A stretch of DNA of 22,953 nucleotides, from the NCBI GenBank assembly GCA_024762895.1, contig JANTGN010000018.1, positions 1-22,953 on the forward strand. The letters run 5' to 3'. Within the stretch, counting starts at the first letter, position 1. Every line of letters starts with the position of its first letter. The stretch comes from Thiotrichales bacterium. GTDB taxonomy: Bacteria > Pseudomonadota > Gammaproteobacteria > J044. Shown here piece after piece: positions 7,802 to 15,000 of the stretch. The notes under the pieces were generated by a model. The model did no database searches, was not told the DNA's origin, and worked only from the letters and a program-made list of their open reading frames with translations. A program made the translations under genes and the position numbers.

Positions 7802-8791
7802 ATGACTGATTCAAACCCGACAGCAAATAAGCTCAGCCTGGAACAGGCCGCCCAGGCCATGCAGGGCCTGCGTAAGGAGATCCAGAAGGCCTTCATTGGC
7901 CAGGACACCGTGATCGAACAGGTCATTATTGCCCTGATCGCCGCCGGACACGTCCTGATCGAGGGGGTACCCGGTCTGGGCAAGACCCTGCTGGTCAGGG
8001 CCCTGGCCGAGAGTTTTGGCGGCAGGTTTTCGCGCATCCAGTTTACCCCCGACCTGATGCCCGGCGATGTCACCGGCCACATCATCTACGACATGAAGAA
8101 CGAGCGCTTCACCATACGCCGAGGCCCTATCTTCACCCACCTGTTGCTGGCCGACGAAATCAACCGCGCACCGGCCAAGACCCAGTCGGCACTGCTCGAG
8201 GTCATGCAGGAACAGCAGGTCACCCTGGAGGGTAAGGCCATGCCGGTACCCCAGCCTTTCATGACCCTGGCGACCCAGAACCCGATTGAACAGGAGGGCA
8301 CCTATCCATTACCCGAGGCCCAGTTAGACCGTTTCCTGCTCAAGATCCTGATCGATTACCCCGACGAGCAGAATGAACAGGACATGATCCATGCCGTGAC
8401 CCGTGCCCAGGTGGGTGATCAGCTCAATGTCAGTGCCATCAGGCAGATCCTGACCCCTGAGCTGGTTCGGGATGCGCAAAAACTCGCGGCGGGTTTACAG
8501 GTAGACCGCGCCGTTAATGATTATGCCGTCCGCATCGTTCGCGCTACACGGGACTGGCAGGGCATTAGCGTGGGCGCCGGACCTCGTGGCGCCATTGCAC
8601 TGGTACGAGCGGCTCGTGCTGCCGCGCTGCTGGCGGGGCGTGATTTTGTAACGCCCGACGATATCAAGACCGTGGCCCTGCCCGCCCTGAGACATCGCCT
8701 GCTGCTGGCACCCGAGCTGGAACTGGAAGGACATACCACCGATCAGGTCCTTTCCAGCCTGCTGAACAGCGTGGAAGCGCCCAGGCAATGA
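7802..8791 (+). CDS. MoxR family AAA+ ATPase
   Basis: MoxR ATPases act as chaperone-like AAA+ machines that work with vWA-domain partners to activate or assemble client complexes. All motifs are here: Walker A GVPGLGKT (55-62), Walker B LLLADEINRA (114-123), sensor 1 in ATQNP (157-161), the EAQLDRF arginine-finger segment (172-178), and GPRGAIALVRAARAA near the C-terminus as sensor 2. At 329 residues it is of normal size. There is no signal or membrane segment, so it works in the cytoplasm. It starts two bases after the DUF4350 stop, with AAGGA about 10-15 nt upstream, and overlaps the DUF58 gene by four bases (ATGA). The gene name moxR is avoided because several paralogue groups exist. Confidence 0.96.
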   Translation: MTDSNPTANKLSLEQAAQAMQGLRKEIQKAFIGQDTVIEQVIIALIAAGHVLIEGVPGLGKTLLVRALAESFGGRFSRIQFTPDLMPGDVTGHIIYDMKNERFTIRRGPIFTHLLLADEINRAPAKTQSALLEVMQEQQVTLEGKAMPVPQPFMTLATQNPIEQEGTYPLPEAQLDRFLLKILIDYPDEQNEQDMIHAVTRAQVGDQLNVSAIRQILTPELVRDAQKLAAGLQVDRAVNDYAVRIVRATRDWQGISVGAGPRGAIALVRAARAAALLAGRDFVTPDDIKTVALPALRHRLLLAPELELEGHTTDQVLSSLLNSVEAPRQ

Positions 8792-10092
8792 TCCCCGCCC
8801 CTCGCCTGCTCTGGCTCATCACCCTGCTCCTGGCCCTGGGGTTGTTATGCATCCCCCTGCCTGCCCTGGCGACAGGTTGGTGGGTCTTGTTTGCGACCAG
8901 CGGACTGCTCCTGCTTGCTGATGCCTGGCTGCTCACCCGCTTACCCATACCAGTGGCGAGACGTCGAGTGCCCACGTCCTTACCCCTGGGTGTAGCTGCA
9001 AAGGTTCAGCTCCGTCTGAGTAACCCGGGTCATCGGTCCGTTAAACTGGAGGTCTTCGATCACCACCCCACGGCCATGCAGAGCCAGGAACTGCCTCAGC
9101 GGGCAACCCTGCCACCCGATGGTTTCAGTTCATTCACTTATACCGCGACGCCCCTGATGCGGGGTGACCTGGTCTTTCGAGGGGTACAACTTCGCCTCTT
9201 CAGCCCCCTGAGCTTCTGGCGCTATCAGCGATGGATAGAGTTAGAGGAGCATGTCCGTGTTTATCCCAATTTTGCCCCGGTCGCCAAGTACACCCTCCTG
9301 GCGACCGACAATCGACTCAGTCAGATGGGGATACGTCGCCATCGCAAACGAGGAGAGGGCCAGGACTTTCATCAGCTAAGAGAATATCGTCAGGGAGATG
9401 CGCTCAGGCAAATCGACTGGAAGAGTAGTGCCCGCGTTAGAAAACTGATCTCTCGGGAGTATCAGGAAGAACGAGATCAGGAGATCATCTTCCTGCTCGA
9501 CAGTGGCCATCGCATGCTGGCCAGGGATGATGAACTCTCACATTTCGATCACAGCCTTAATGCGGTTCTGCTGCTCGCCTATGTCGCCCTGCGCCAGGGT
9601 GATGCCGTGGGGTTTGCCACCTTTGGTGGCGACGCGCGCTGGCTGCCGCCCTTTAAGGGCCAGGCCCTGATCCATCGCCTGCTGAATACCCTCTATGACA
9701 TTCAGCCCAATACCCTGGCACCCGATTATTCCGAAGCCGCCACCCAGCTACTGCTGAGACAGAAAAAACGCGCCCTCATCGTGATGATCACCAATCTGCG
9801 TGATGAAGACCCGGAAGACCTGCTCCCGGCCATTCAGTTATTAAGACAGCGCCACCTGGTGCTGGTGGCCAGCATGCGCGAACTGGCCCTGGACCTGGAT
9901 CTGGAGCGACCCATCAATGATTTCAACCAGGCCCTGCGTCATGCCGCCACCCGTGACTATATGAACCGACGAAACCAGGTCATGGACAAACTACAGAGCC
10001 ACAAGGCCCTCTATCTGGATGTCCCACCCCAGGAATTATCCGTTGCACTGGTTAACCGTTATCTGGACATCAAGTCCAGCGGACAGTTATAA
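8788..10092 (+). CDS. DUF58 domain protein, probable vWA-like partner of the MoxR ATPase
   Basis: This 434-residue protein begins with two membrane helices (about 8-25 and 29-49), continues with a beta-rich domain (about 60-160) and then the DUF58 signature at 189-216 (GEGQDFHQLREYRQGD followed by IDWKSSAR). The downstream segment QEIIFLLDSGHRM (231-243) resembles the first strand and metal site of a vWA domain. Here the motif reads D-S-G-H-R rather than the canonical DxSxS, so metal binding is doubtful. DUF58 proteins are usually encoded beside MoxR ATPases. The 4-nt overlap with the ATPase supports a working pair at the inner membrane. Without more evidence the client cannot be named. Confidence 0.94.
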   Translation: MIPAPRLLWLITLLLALGLLCIPLPALATGWWVLFATSGLLLLADAWLLTRLPIPVARRRVPTSLPLGVAAKVQLRLSNPGHRSVKLEVFDHHPTAMQSQELPQRATLPPDGFSSFTYTATPLMRGDLVFRGVQLRLFSPLSFWRYQRWIELEEHVRVYPNFAPVAKYTLLATDNRLSQMGIRRHRKRGEGQDFHQLREYRQGDALRQIDWKSSARVRKLISREYQEERDQEIIFLLDSGHRMLARDDELSHFDHSLNAVLLLAYVALRQGDAVGFATFGGDARWLPPFKGQALIHRLLNTLYDIQPNTLAPDYSEAATQLLLRQKKRALIVMITNLRDEDPEDLLPAIQLLRQRHLVLVASMRELALDLDLERPINDFNQALRHAATRDYMNRRNQVMDKLQSHKALYLDVPPQELSVALVNRYLDIKSSGQL

Positions 10093-10137
10093 AGCACACG
10101 GGAATGAATTATTAATAAAACAATCAGGGAGAATCCC

Positions 10138-10677
10138 ATGAGTGAAAACAACCCCTATCAGGCACCCTCGGCTGAGGTCGCCGACATCAACCAACAATAC
10201 TGCGACCTGTGGGTCTACACCACCGAAGGCCGCCTGGGCCGGCTGCGCTACATAGCATACAGTTTTGGTCTTTCGCTGATTATTCAGTTGATCGCGACCG
10301 TTACGGGCATGATAAGCACTGTCCTTCCACAGGAGATCGGTATGGCACTCGCCATGATCATCCTGATTGTCGCCTACATTATGCTCATCGTTACTTCGAT
10401 ATTTATCATGATCAAAAGGCTGCATGATGTGAATCGTTCAGGCTGGCTATTATTGTTGCTACTGGTTCCGCTCATCAATATCATCCTCGGCCTGTACATG
10501 CTCTTTGCCCCGGGCACTGATGGCCCTAACAACTTTGGTCCACCACCACCCCCTAACAGCCGGGCCGTAGTCATCACCGCCTTCCTGCTGATTGGCATAT
10601 TCGTACTAGGTATTGCGGCGGCCATTATGATTCCGGCGTTCTTAGGATCGAATATACAGCCTCCGATTCAGCCCTAA
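10138..10677 (+). CDS. DUF805 family membrane protein with extra C-terminal helix
   Basis: This 179-residue protein contains a DUF805 domain, a small multi-helix membrane domain of unknown role. It starts at RLGRLRYIAYSFGLSLI and includes the family stretch MIKRLHDVNRSGWLLLLLLVPLIN and FAPGTDGPNNFGPPPPPN. A further hydrophobic segment, GIFVLGIAAAIMIPAFLG, follows near the C-terminus and is not part of the core domain. The SD-like GGGAGAA lies just before the ATG. The gene starts 45 nt after the DUF58 stop with no terminator between them, so it may be the last gene of that operon; a strong terminator follows it. Inclusion in the same functional system is only an inference. Confidence 0.88.
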   Translation: MSENNPYQAPSAEVADINQQYCDLWVYTTEGRLGRLRYIAYSFGLSLIIQLIATVTGMISTVLPQEIGMALAMIILIVAYIMLIVTSIFIMIKRLHDVNRSGWLLLLLLVPLINIILGLYMLFAPGTDGPNNFGPPPPPNSRAVVITAFLLIGIFVLGIAAAIMIPAFLGSNIQPPIQP

Positions 10678-10691
10678 GGCTTAAATAAACC

Positions 10692-10721
10692 AGGGGTGGT
10701 CATTTCAACCACCCCTTTTTT
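10692..10721 (+). terminator. Rho-independent terminator after the DUF805 gene
   Basis: AGGGGTGGT (10692-10700) and ACCACCCCT (10708-10716) form a perfect 9-bp stem with a 7-nt loop, followed by a run of T through 10721. It lies 15 nt past the DUF805 stop and likely closes the long operon. Confidence 0.9.
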
Positions 10722-10738
10722 ACCTAAGCTGACTGTAT

Positions 10739-11194
10739 ATGCGATGGGAAGACTATAATGAGGCATTTCTTTGTGATGGGACTTCGCCTTTCATCCGAAT
10801 AAATCAGACGAGCCTGGATGACTGGTATCGCTTTATTGCCTTTCTCAGGAAAACCCAGGCCCATGTGCACTACACCAGGGATGGAAAAACGCAACCAATA
10901 CCAGTGGATATCAGAACACTGACTCTCAGTCGAGAACATTCCCATCTACTGACATTTCAACTTGGTGGTCTCAAGCTATATTGCCCGTTTCTGACACCCA
11001 AAAAAATTTCATTTGAGGTCGACCCTGAACATATAGATAACGAGATGAAAGCCAGGGTGTTATTCCGGTTTATGTCTACGATAAGTAGAGAACTGGATAA
11101 GCCGGTGTCGCTTTTAAGGCCTGAGGTTCCAGAACAGGTGATATTTCAGTACGAACGAGGTGAAGGCCTGAGGTTTATTCGCCCTGGTTTATAA
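10739..11194 (+). CDS. Unrecognised 151-residue soluble protein
   Basis: No known family was recognised. The protein is of mixed composition, with no signal peptide and no membrane helix. It has a probable first half of alternating strands and helices (DDWYRFIAFLRKT, then HVHYTRDG, then LLTFQLGGLKLYCPF) and a helical stretch EMKARVLFRFMSTISRELD before a short C-terminus. The ATG at 10739 is the first usable start: an in-frame TGA lies at 10730-10732, leaving only a CTG between. There is no visible ribosome-binding site, and the start is only 18 nt past the T-run of the preceding terminator. The coding call rests on length and on the absence of a longer ORF on the other strand. Confidence 0.65.
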   Translation: MRWEDYNEAFLCDGTSPFIRINQTSLDDWYRFIAFLRKTQAHVHYTRDGKTQPIPVDIRTLTLSREHSHLLTFQLGGLKLYCPFLTPKKISFEVDPEHIDNEMKARVLFRFMSTISRELDKPVSLLRPEVPEQVIFQYERGEGLRFIRPGL

Positions 11195-11291
11195 GCACCG
11201 AGGACAAAATCGATATTTGGTCTACACTTTCCATACGAATAATAAAAGCCATAACAATAAAACCTTACCATCAAACCCTTCGGAGGAGTCT

Positions 11292-11615
11292 ATGAAGTTT
11301 TACACCATTGTTTTGTCCCTGGTCTGCCTGGGACTCATGAGTACGTCGGTTCAGGCAGCGGGAGACCCTGTACGCGGCAAGGACCTGGCTGCAACCTGTA
11401 TGGGTTGTCACGGTGTACCATCCTATACCAATGCCTACCCCACCTACCGGGTACCACGACTGGGCGGACAGCATACAGACTATATTGTCAGCGCCCTGAA
11501 GGCCTATATGGACAAGCAACGTCCACACCCAACGATGCATGCCCAGGCTGCGACCATGACAGATCAGGACATGCAGGACCTGGCTGCCTACTTCTCCAGC
11601 TTTCCCGCCCAATAA
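11292..11615 (+). CDS. Small periplasmic monoheme cytochrome c (c553/c4-half type)
   Basis: A class I c-type cytochrome of 107 residues. An N-terminal signal peptide (about 1-22, ending SVQA) exports it to the periplasm. The heme site is CMGCH at residues 36-40, followed by a middle part with LGGQHTDYIVSALKAYMD and a C-terminal helix MQDLAAYFSSF. A methionine in HPTMHAQAATM is the likely sixth ligand. Size and layout match one half of cytochrome c4 and small c553/c554 electron carriers. The start at 11292 is preferred over an in-frame start at 11217 because GGAGGAG sits about 5 nt upstream and the signal peptide begins there. The next cytochrome starts 17 nt downstream, so the two form an operon. 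Confidence 0.92.
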   Translation: MKFYTIVLSLVCLGLMSTSVQAAGDPVRGKDLAATCMGCHGVPSYTNAYPTYRVPRLGGQHTDYIVSALKAYMDKQRPHPTMHAQAATMTDQDMQDLAAYFSSFPAQ

Positions 11616-11632
11616 ACCGTGAGTAAATAACA

Positions 11633-11962
11633 ATGATCAAATATCTAATCACCGCCTTATGTTTTTGTTTTGCTACCGCCCATGTGCAGGCTGCTGGAAA
11701 CCCGGCCGCGGGCAAGGAAAAATCACAGACCTGTGCAGCCTGTCATGGCATGGATGGTAACTCCCCCCTGGCCATGAATCCCATACTGGCCGGACAATAC
11801 GAGGATTACCTGATCCACGCCCTTGAGGCCTATAAATCAGGTGAACGTAAAAACGCCATCATGGCCGGCATGGCCGCACCACTCAGTGATGAGGACATTG
11901 CCGATCTGGCCGCTTATTTTTCACGTCAGAAGGGACTTTATGATACCCCGGCCGGAAAGTAA
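11633..11962 (+). CDS. Small periplasmic monoheme cytochrome c, second of a tandem pair
   Basis: This 109-residue protein has a signal peptide (about 1-20, ending VQA) and the heme site CAACH at 34-38. The stretch GMDGNSPLAMNPILAGQYEDYL, the SGERKNAIMAGMAAPLSD loop holding the probable Met ligand, and the helix IADLAAYFS closely follow one half of cytochrome c4. It is more c4-like than its upstream neighbour. Both proteins presumably accept and pass electrons in the periplasm; the redox partners are not in this window. The 17-nt gap suggests cotranscription, and the hairpin at 11996-12034 may end the transcript. Confidence 0.93.
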   Translation: MIKYLITALCFCFATAHVQAAGNPAAGKEKSQTCAACHGMDGNSPLAMNPILAGQYEDYLIHALEAYKSGERKNAIMAGMAAPLSDEDIADLAAYFSRQKGLYDTPAGK

Positions 11963-11995
11963 GCTTTCATAATAATTCTGCATAAATAGCAAGCC

Positions 11996-12036
11996 AGGCC
12001 GGAGTTCTTTACCCTGGGTATGGAGCTCTGGCCTTT
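11996..12036 (+). terminator. Probable terminator after the cytochrome pair
   Basis: Arms 11996-12007 and 12023-12034 pair over 12 positions, two of them G-U, with a 15-nt loop. Only a short T cluster follows (TTT, then CATCCTT), so termination may be partial. It lies 33 nt past the stop of the second cytochrome gene. Confidence 0.55.
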
Positions 12037-12081
12037 CATCCTTACACAAATTCATTTAATGCCTCTCCGTTACACATATAG

Positions 12082-12435
12082 CTCCACCTCAACCGTCTCA
12101 TTCTGATCCTTTCGGCATGCTGCCTGTGCATGGCCTGCAAGCCCAAACAGGTAATTCATGGATATTTCACCTGGGGTCATGAGGCTCGAAGCTTTCCGGC
12201 CTGCAATGCCTCGAAGCAATACTGGCTTAGGCCCAGCGCAACCAGTCAGCAATCATTCACCGAGTTTTACCAGGCCAGCACCACCCAGCCCCATGAATCG
12301 ATCTATATTGAGTTTCAGGGAGAGTTCATCCATGAACCCGGACAGGGGTTTGCGCCAGCATATGATGGCCTCATAGAAATGAAGCCCCTGTTACATCGCG
12401 CAGCTGCCCCACCCGCATCCTGCACAAAACCTTAG
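12082..12435 (+). pseudogene. Lipoprotein-like gene with a disrupted or noncanonical 5' end
   Basis: The first ATG in frame is at 12130, giving 101 residues (MACKPKQVIHGYFTWGHEAR onward), but coding-like sequence begins earlier, at about 12082. It reads LHLNRLILILSAC, a strong lipoprotein signal with an LSAC lipobox. An in-frame TAG at 12079-12081 blocks any upstream start, and no ATG, GTG or TTG lies between the TAG and the lipobox. The mature part (YFTWGHEARSF, KQYWL, ESIYIEFQGEF, YDGLIEMKPLL) resembles the domain seen in NlpE-like and related envelope lipoproteins, where it forms a small beta-barrel. An ATG at 12059 is in another frame, so a lost base or a two-base gain near 12075-12082, or a sequence error, would explain the break. 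If intact, the product may start at 12130 and lack the signal. Confidence 0.6.
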
Positions 12436-12572
12436 AAGGGTACCAACAGGACACGGCAGGCTTCCTCCTTTCTGCCTATTGGCATTTCCTCGTTGGCAGG
12501 GCTGTAATTTGCGCTAAAACGCAGGCATGGCAATAATAGCCTCCCCGTTAATCACACTTACAGGAGTCATTC

Positions 12573-12854
12573 ATGGCCAGAGCAAGTGCAAGACATATAC
12601 TCGTTGATACCCAGGAAGAATGCGAAGACCTCAAAAACCAGATTGCGGAAGGGGCTGATTTTGCTGAACTGGCCAAAGCGCATTCAAAATGCCCATCGGG
12701 TTCTCGGGGGGGTGATCTGGGTGAGTTTGGACAGGGCCAGATGGTACCTGAGTTTGACCGGGTCGTATTTAGTGGAGAGCTGAATACCGTGCACGGCCCC
12801 ATACAGACTCAGTTTGGTTTCCACCTCCTGGAAATCACCCAGCGCAGCGAATAG
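12573..12854 (+). CDS. Parvulin-type peptidyl-prolyl cis-trans isomerase (PpiC-like)
   Basis: A 93-residue single-domain parvulin. These enzymes speed cis-trans isomerisation of prolyl peptide bonds. The domain begins with ARASARHILV (the RHIL motif with His8) and continues through ADFAELAKAHSKCPSG, the GGDLGEFGQGQMVPEFDRVVF block and the final QTQFGFHLLEI strand, all family hallmarks. There is no signal peptide, so the protein is probably cytoplasmic, like E. coli PpiC, which has the same size. The CAGGAG about 8 nt before the ATG supports the start. It stands alone and ends in a strong hairpin before a convergent gene. Confidence 0.95.
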   Translation: MARASARHILVDTQEECEDLKNQIAEGADFAELAKAHSKCPSGSRGGDLGEFGQGQMVPEFDRVVFSGELNTVHGPIQTQFGFHLLEITQRSE

Positions 12855-12873
12855 CAGCCCAATTGATTGATCA

Positions 12874-12908
12874 ACTACCAGGATACATGGGCATCCTGGT
12901 AGTCTTTC
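12874..12908. terminator. Terminator between convergent parvulin and membrane-protein genes
   Basis: ACTACCAGGAT (12874-12884) and ATCCTGGTAGT (12893-12903) form a perfect 11-bp stem with an 8-nt loop, then CTTTC. It lies between the two convergent stop codons (12854 and 12915) and could serve both strands, though neither T-run is long. Confidence 0.65.
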
Positions 12909-12914
12909 AAGACC

Positions 12915-13469
12915 CTAGATCACGATAATCGCGGGCCTGGCATCAGGGGCAGTTGACTTGCCCGGCGAGGACTCCGCATATGCCTGCCTCTCCCGCCCCG
13001 AGCTATGCTGCTCACCCTCCGAGGCGCCAGAAAGCTTCAAGAAGACCCCCAGGGACATCAACAGGAAGGCCGCACTACTGATGATGGCGACGGGATAATA
13101 CAGATTACCGGCCAGATCGAGCTGGCTGTACTTGATCACCATCAACAGGCCTTCAAGCACCAGGGCAATACAGACGATACTGACAAAGCGTGGCAGGGTA
13201 CGTCTTAATACCACGACGATATGCCCGTCATCCTGCCTGCCTCCATATTCCTTGTTGACCACGAGCCCTAGCTCGAAGGTCGCCAGTGAAATCACTGCCA
13301 TATTGATCGCCTTGAGAAAGGCTTCGATCAGGGGCAATTCACCAAACACACCTTCAACCATGGCCTGCAGTGTGATCCCCCCCAGGGTTGCGGAAAGCGC
13401 AAAAAAGATAAACGAGAATCCAATCGCCATAAACTGACGATATAACGAGACATGCAGTGAAATATGCAT
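12915..13469 (-). CDS. Four-helix inner-membrane protein of unknown function
   Basis: This 184-residue protein has four clear membrane helices: about 12-34, 50-70, 90-110 and 123-145. A short charged loop (EYGGRQDDGH) lies between helices 2 and 3, and a hydrophilic C-terminal tail of about 40 residues, rich in Ser, Ala and Pro, follows. Motif-like stretches are FLKAINMAVISLATFELGLVV and RRTLPRFVSIVCIALVLEGL, which I have seen in proteins annotated only as 'general glycosylation pathway' or hypothetical; that label has little support. An AGGAGG-like sequence lies 6-12 nt before the ATG on the minus strand. It is convergent with the parvulin gene, with 60 nt between the stops. No role can be assigned from context. 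Confidence 0.75.
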   Translation of the reverse strand: MHISLHVSLYRQFMAIGFSFIFFALSATLGGITLQAMVEGVFGELPLIEAFLKAINMAVISLATFELGLVVNKEYGGRQDDGHIVVVLRRTLPRFVSIVCIALVLEGLLMVIKYSQLDLAGNLYYPVAIISSAAFLLMSLGVFLKLSGASEGEQHSSGRERQAYAESSPGKSTAPDARPAIIVI

Positions 13470-13977
13470 TCTTAACCTCCTTGGTTAATGCTGATGAGTT
13501 CCTGGCCAAAGCGCTGGCTGTTTTGTAGATTATGCGTGGATGTAGAATTCACATATGGTCAGTAGTTCAGTGCGGCCATCTAAAATGCAAACGGTTTCAC
13601 GGTTCGCACATTCAGGCCTTGCGGAGCCAACAGAAGTCAGAAATAACTATCCGTCACCGTTAGCTTCAGACAAACGTATTCTTAATGTTCTCACTTATAT
13701 GAATAGCCCGCTTACTGAGATGACCTTATGAGCTGGTCCCCCAATCCAATACCATCTGAAGGCGCTTGCACATGGGAGATTAATCCCAATATTGCCTGCT
13801 ATTTTTTCATTATTTACAGACCACGCTCATTCATCAAATCAAAAATACTCGCAAAACCTATTACTCTTCTATAATCAGTTCCAATAACAGGGAAAGTTAT
13901 CAGGACCGAACAAAGGGACATTAATAAAGATCCCTGCTACTGATCCTAAATAAATAAAATAAGAACGGGGTAATACC
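13470..13977. other. Noncoding stretch of about 508 nt with possible -10 site
   Basis: No convincing gene is present. Two short overlapping ORFs (13555-13731 and 13728 onward, each under 60 codons) look like chance. A perfect TATAAT at 13870-13875 lies about 100 nt before the methyltransferase start, but no good -35 lies 16-18 nt upstream of it. The last 20 nt before the ATG are A-rich (AAATAAATAAAATAAG), followed by GGGG as a possible ribosome-binding site. The region is more AT-rich than its neighbours and may hold regulation for the methyltransferase operon or be the remnant of a lost gene. Confidence 0.5.
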
Positions 13978-15000
13978 ATGTCTGATTCCAAACAGATGCT
14001 GATGGACACGATTCTGGGTCGTTGGCGCAGCCAGATCCTGTACGCCGGTGTGCGCCAGGGAATCATCGAGGCACTGGCCCTTGGTCCTCAAAATGCCGAC
14101 AAGGTCGCTACCCAGTGTGGACTGAATCAGGAGATGACTTACCGGCTGATGCGTGCCCTGGCATCCATTGGCGTACTTGAAGAGAACAATGACCAGGCAT
14201 TTTCCTTAACCGAGACCGGCCAGCTACTTACTTCTGATCATCCGCAAAGCATGCGTAGTATGATTTTGCTAGAAGTTGGCCCCGAACACTGCTCAGCCTG
14301 GCGACACCTCCCTGATATCATCCGTGATGGGGGTAAAGATGGGTTCCATAGAGAGTATGGAAAGCCGCTATTTCTTCATGCCTCTGAGCATGCGGGTTAT
14401 GGCGAGATCTACCATGATGCCATGAGTCGTTACAGTAGTTCAGAAACGGCGATGTTTCTAAACGCCGTTGGTGAAGACAGCCTTTCAGACCTCGAACATA
14501 TCTGCGATGTCGGTGGTCATGATGGACACCTGCTCTGTCATATCCTGGATAGCTACCCTCATCTCGAAGGGACCGTGTTTGACCTGCCATCAAATTTTGA
14601 AGACCGGGACCAAATCTGGTCTGAAAACATGAGTGTTCAGGATCGTTGTCATTTTCTTCCTGGCAATATGTTTGAGCTGATTCCCAGGGCCGACGGTTAC
14701 ATCATGAAACATATCCTGCATACCTGGGATGACGAAGAATGTATCGCGATTTTGAAAAAAATTGCCGAGGCCTCACCCAGGCACGCGCGACTTTTTATTG
14801 CCGAGTTCGTGATTCCCGATTCCAATACACCGCATTATTCGAAACTCTTTGATATCCATATGATGTGCACCACCAGTGGTAAAGAACGGACAGAAATGGA
14901 ATACAGCGAATTATTACAGCATGCGGGCTGGAGACATAAGAACACATCAAGCAGCTTTGGCCCTCTCAACGTCATCGAGGCCGTCAGGGCCCGGGCATGA
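13978..15000 (+). CDS. SAM-dependent O-methyltransferase (acetylserotonin/hydroxyindole OMT-like)
   Basis: This 340-residue protein has the layout of class I small-molecule O-methyltransferases. An N-terminal helical dimerisation domain (about 1-100, with the winged-helix stretch ADKVATQCGLNQEMTYRLMRAL) is followed by the SAM-binding fold. SAM motif I reads DVGGHDG at 177-183, where DVGGGxG is usual. FDLP at 201-204 and KHILHTWDDEEC at 244-255 are typical; His248 is the likely base. Many relatives methylate hydroxyl groups of natural products, quinones or bacteriochlorophyll-type compounds. The substrate here is not evident. It overlaps the DUF2461 gene by four bases (ATGA) and is therefore cotranscribed with it. 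Confidence 0.9.
   Translation: MSDSKQMLMDTILGRWRSQILYAGVRQGIIEALALGPQNADKVATQCGLNQEMTYRLMRALASIGVLEENNDQAFSLTETGQLLTSDHPQSMRSMILLEVGPEHCSAWRHLPDIIRDGGKDGFHREYGKPLFLHASEHAGYGEIYHDAMSRYSSSETAMFLNAVGEDSLSDLEHICDVGGHDGHLLCHILDSYPHLEGTVFDLPSNFEDRDQIWSENMSVQDRCHFLPGNMFELIPRADGYIMKHILHTWDDEECIAILKKIAEASPRHARLFIAEFVIPDSNTPHYSKLFDIHMMCTTSGKERTEMEYSELLQHAGWRHKNTSSSFGPLNVIEAVRARA

Noticed and set aside
11217..11291. Upstream start for the first cytochrome at 11217
   Set aside because: The added 25 residues would precede the signal peptide, and the ribosome-binding site sits before 11292.
11271..11633. 120-residue ORF on the minus strand
   Set aside because: It runs antisense through the first cytochrome, which has a heme motif and signal peptide, so it is a shadow.
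12158..12376. Alternative 72-residue plus-strand ORF inside the lipoprotein-like gene
   Set aside because: It lies in another frame of a gene with a recognisable domain, and its sequence has no family features.
13555..13731. Short ORF of 58 residues followed by another overlapping by ATGA at 13728
   Set aside because: Both are short, have no ribosome-binding site and no recognisable sequence. The ATGA overlap could be chance.
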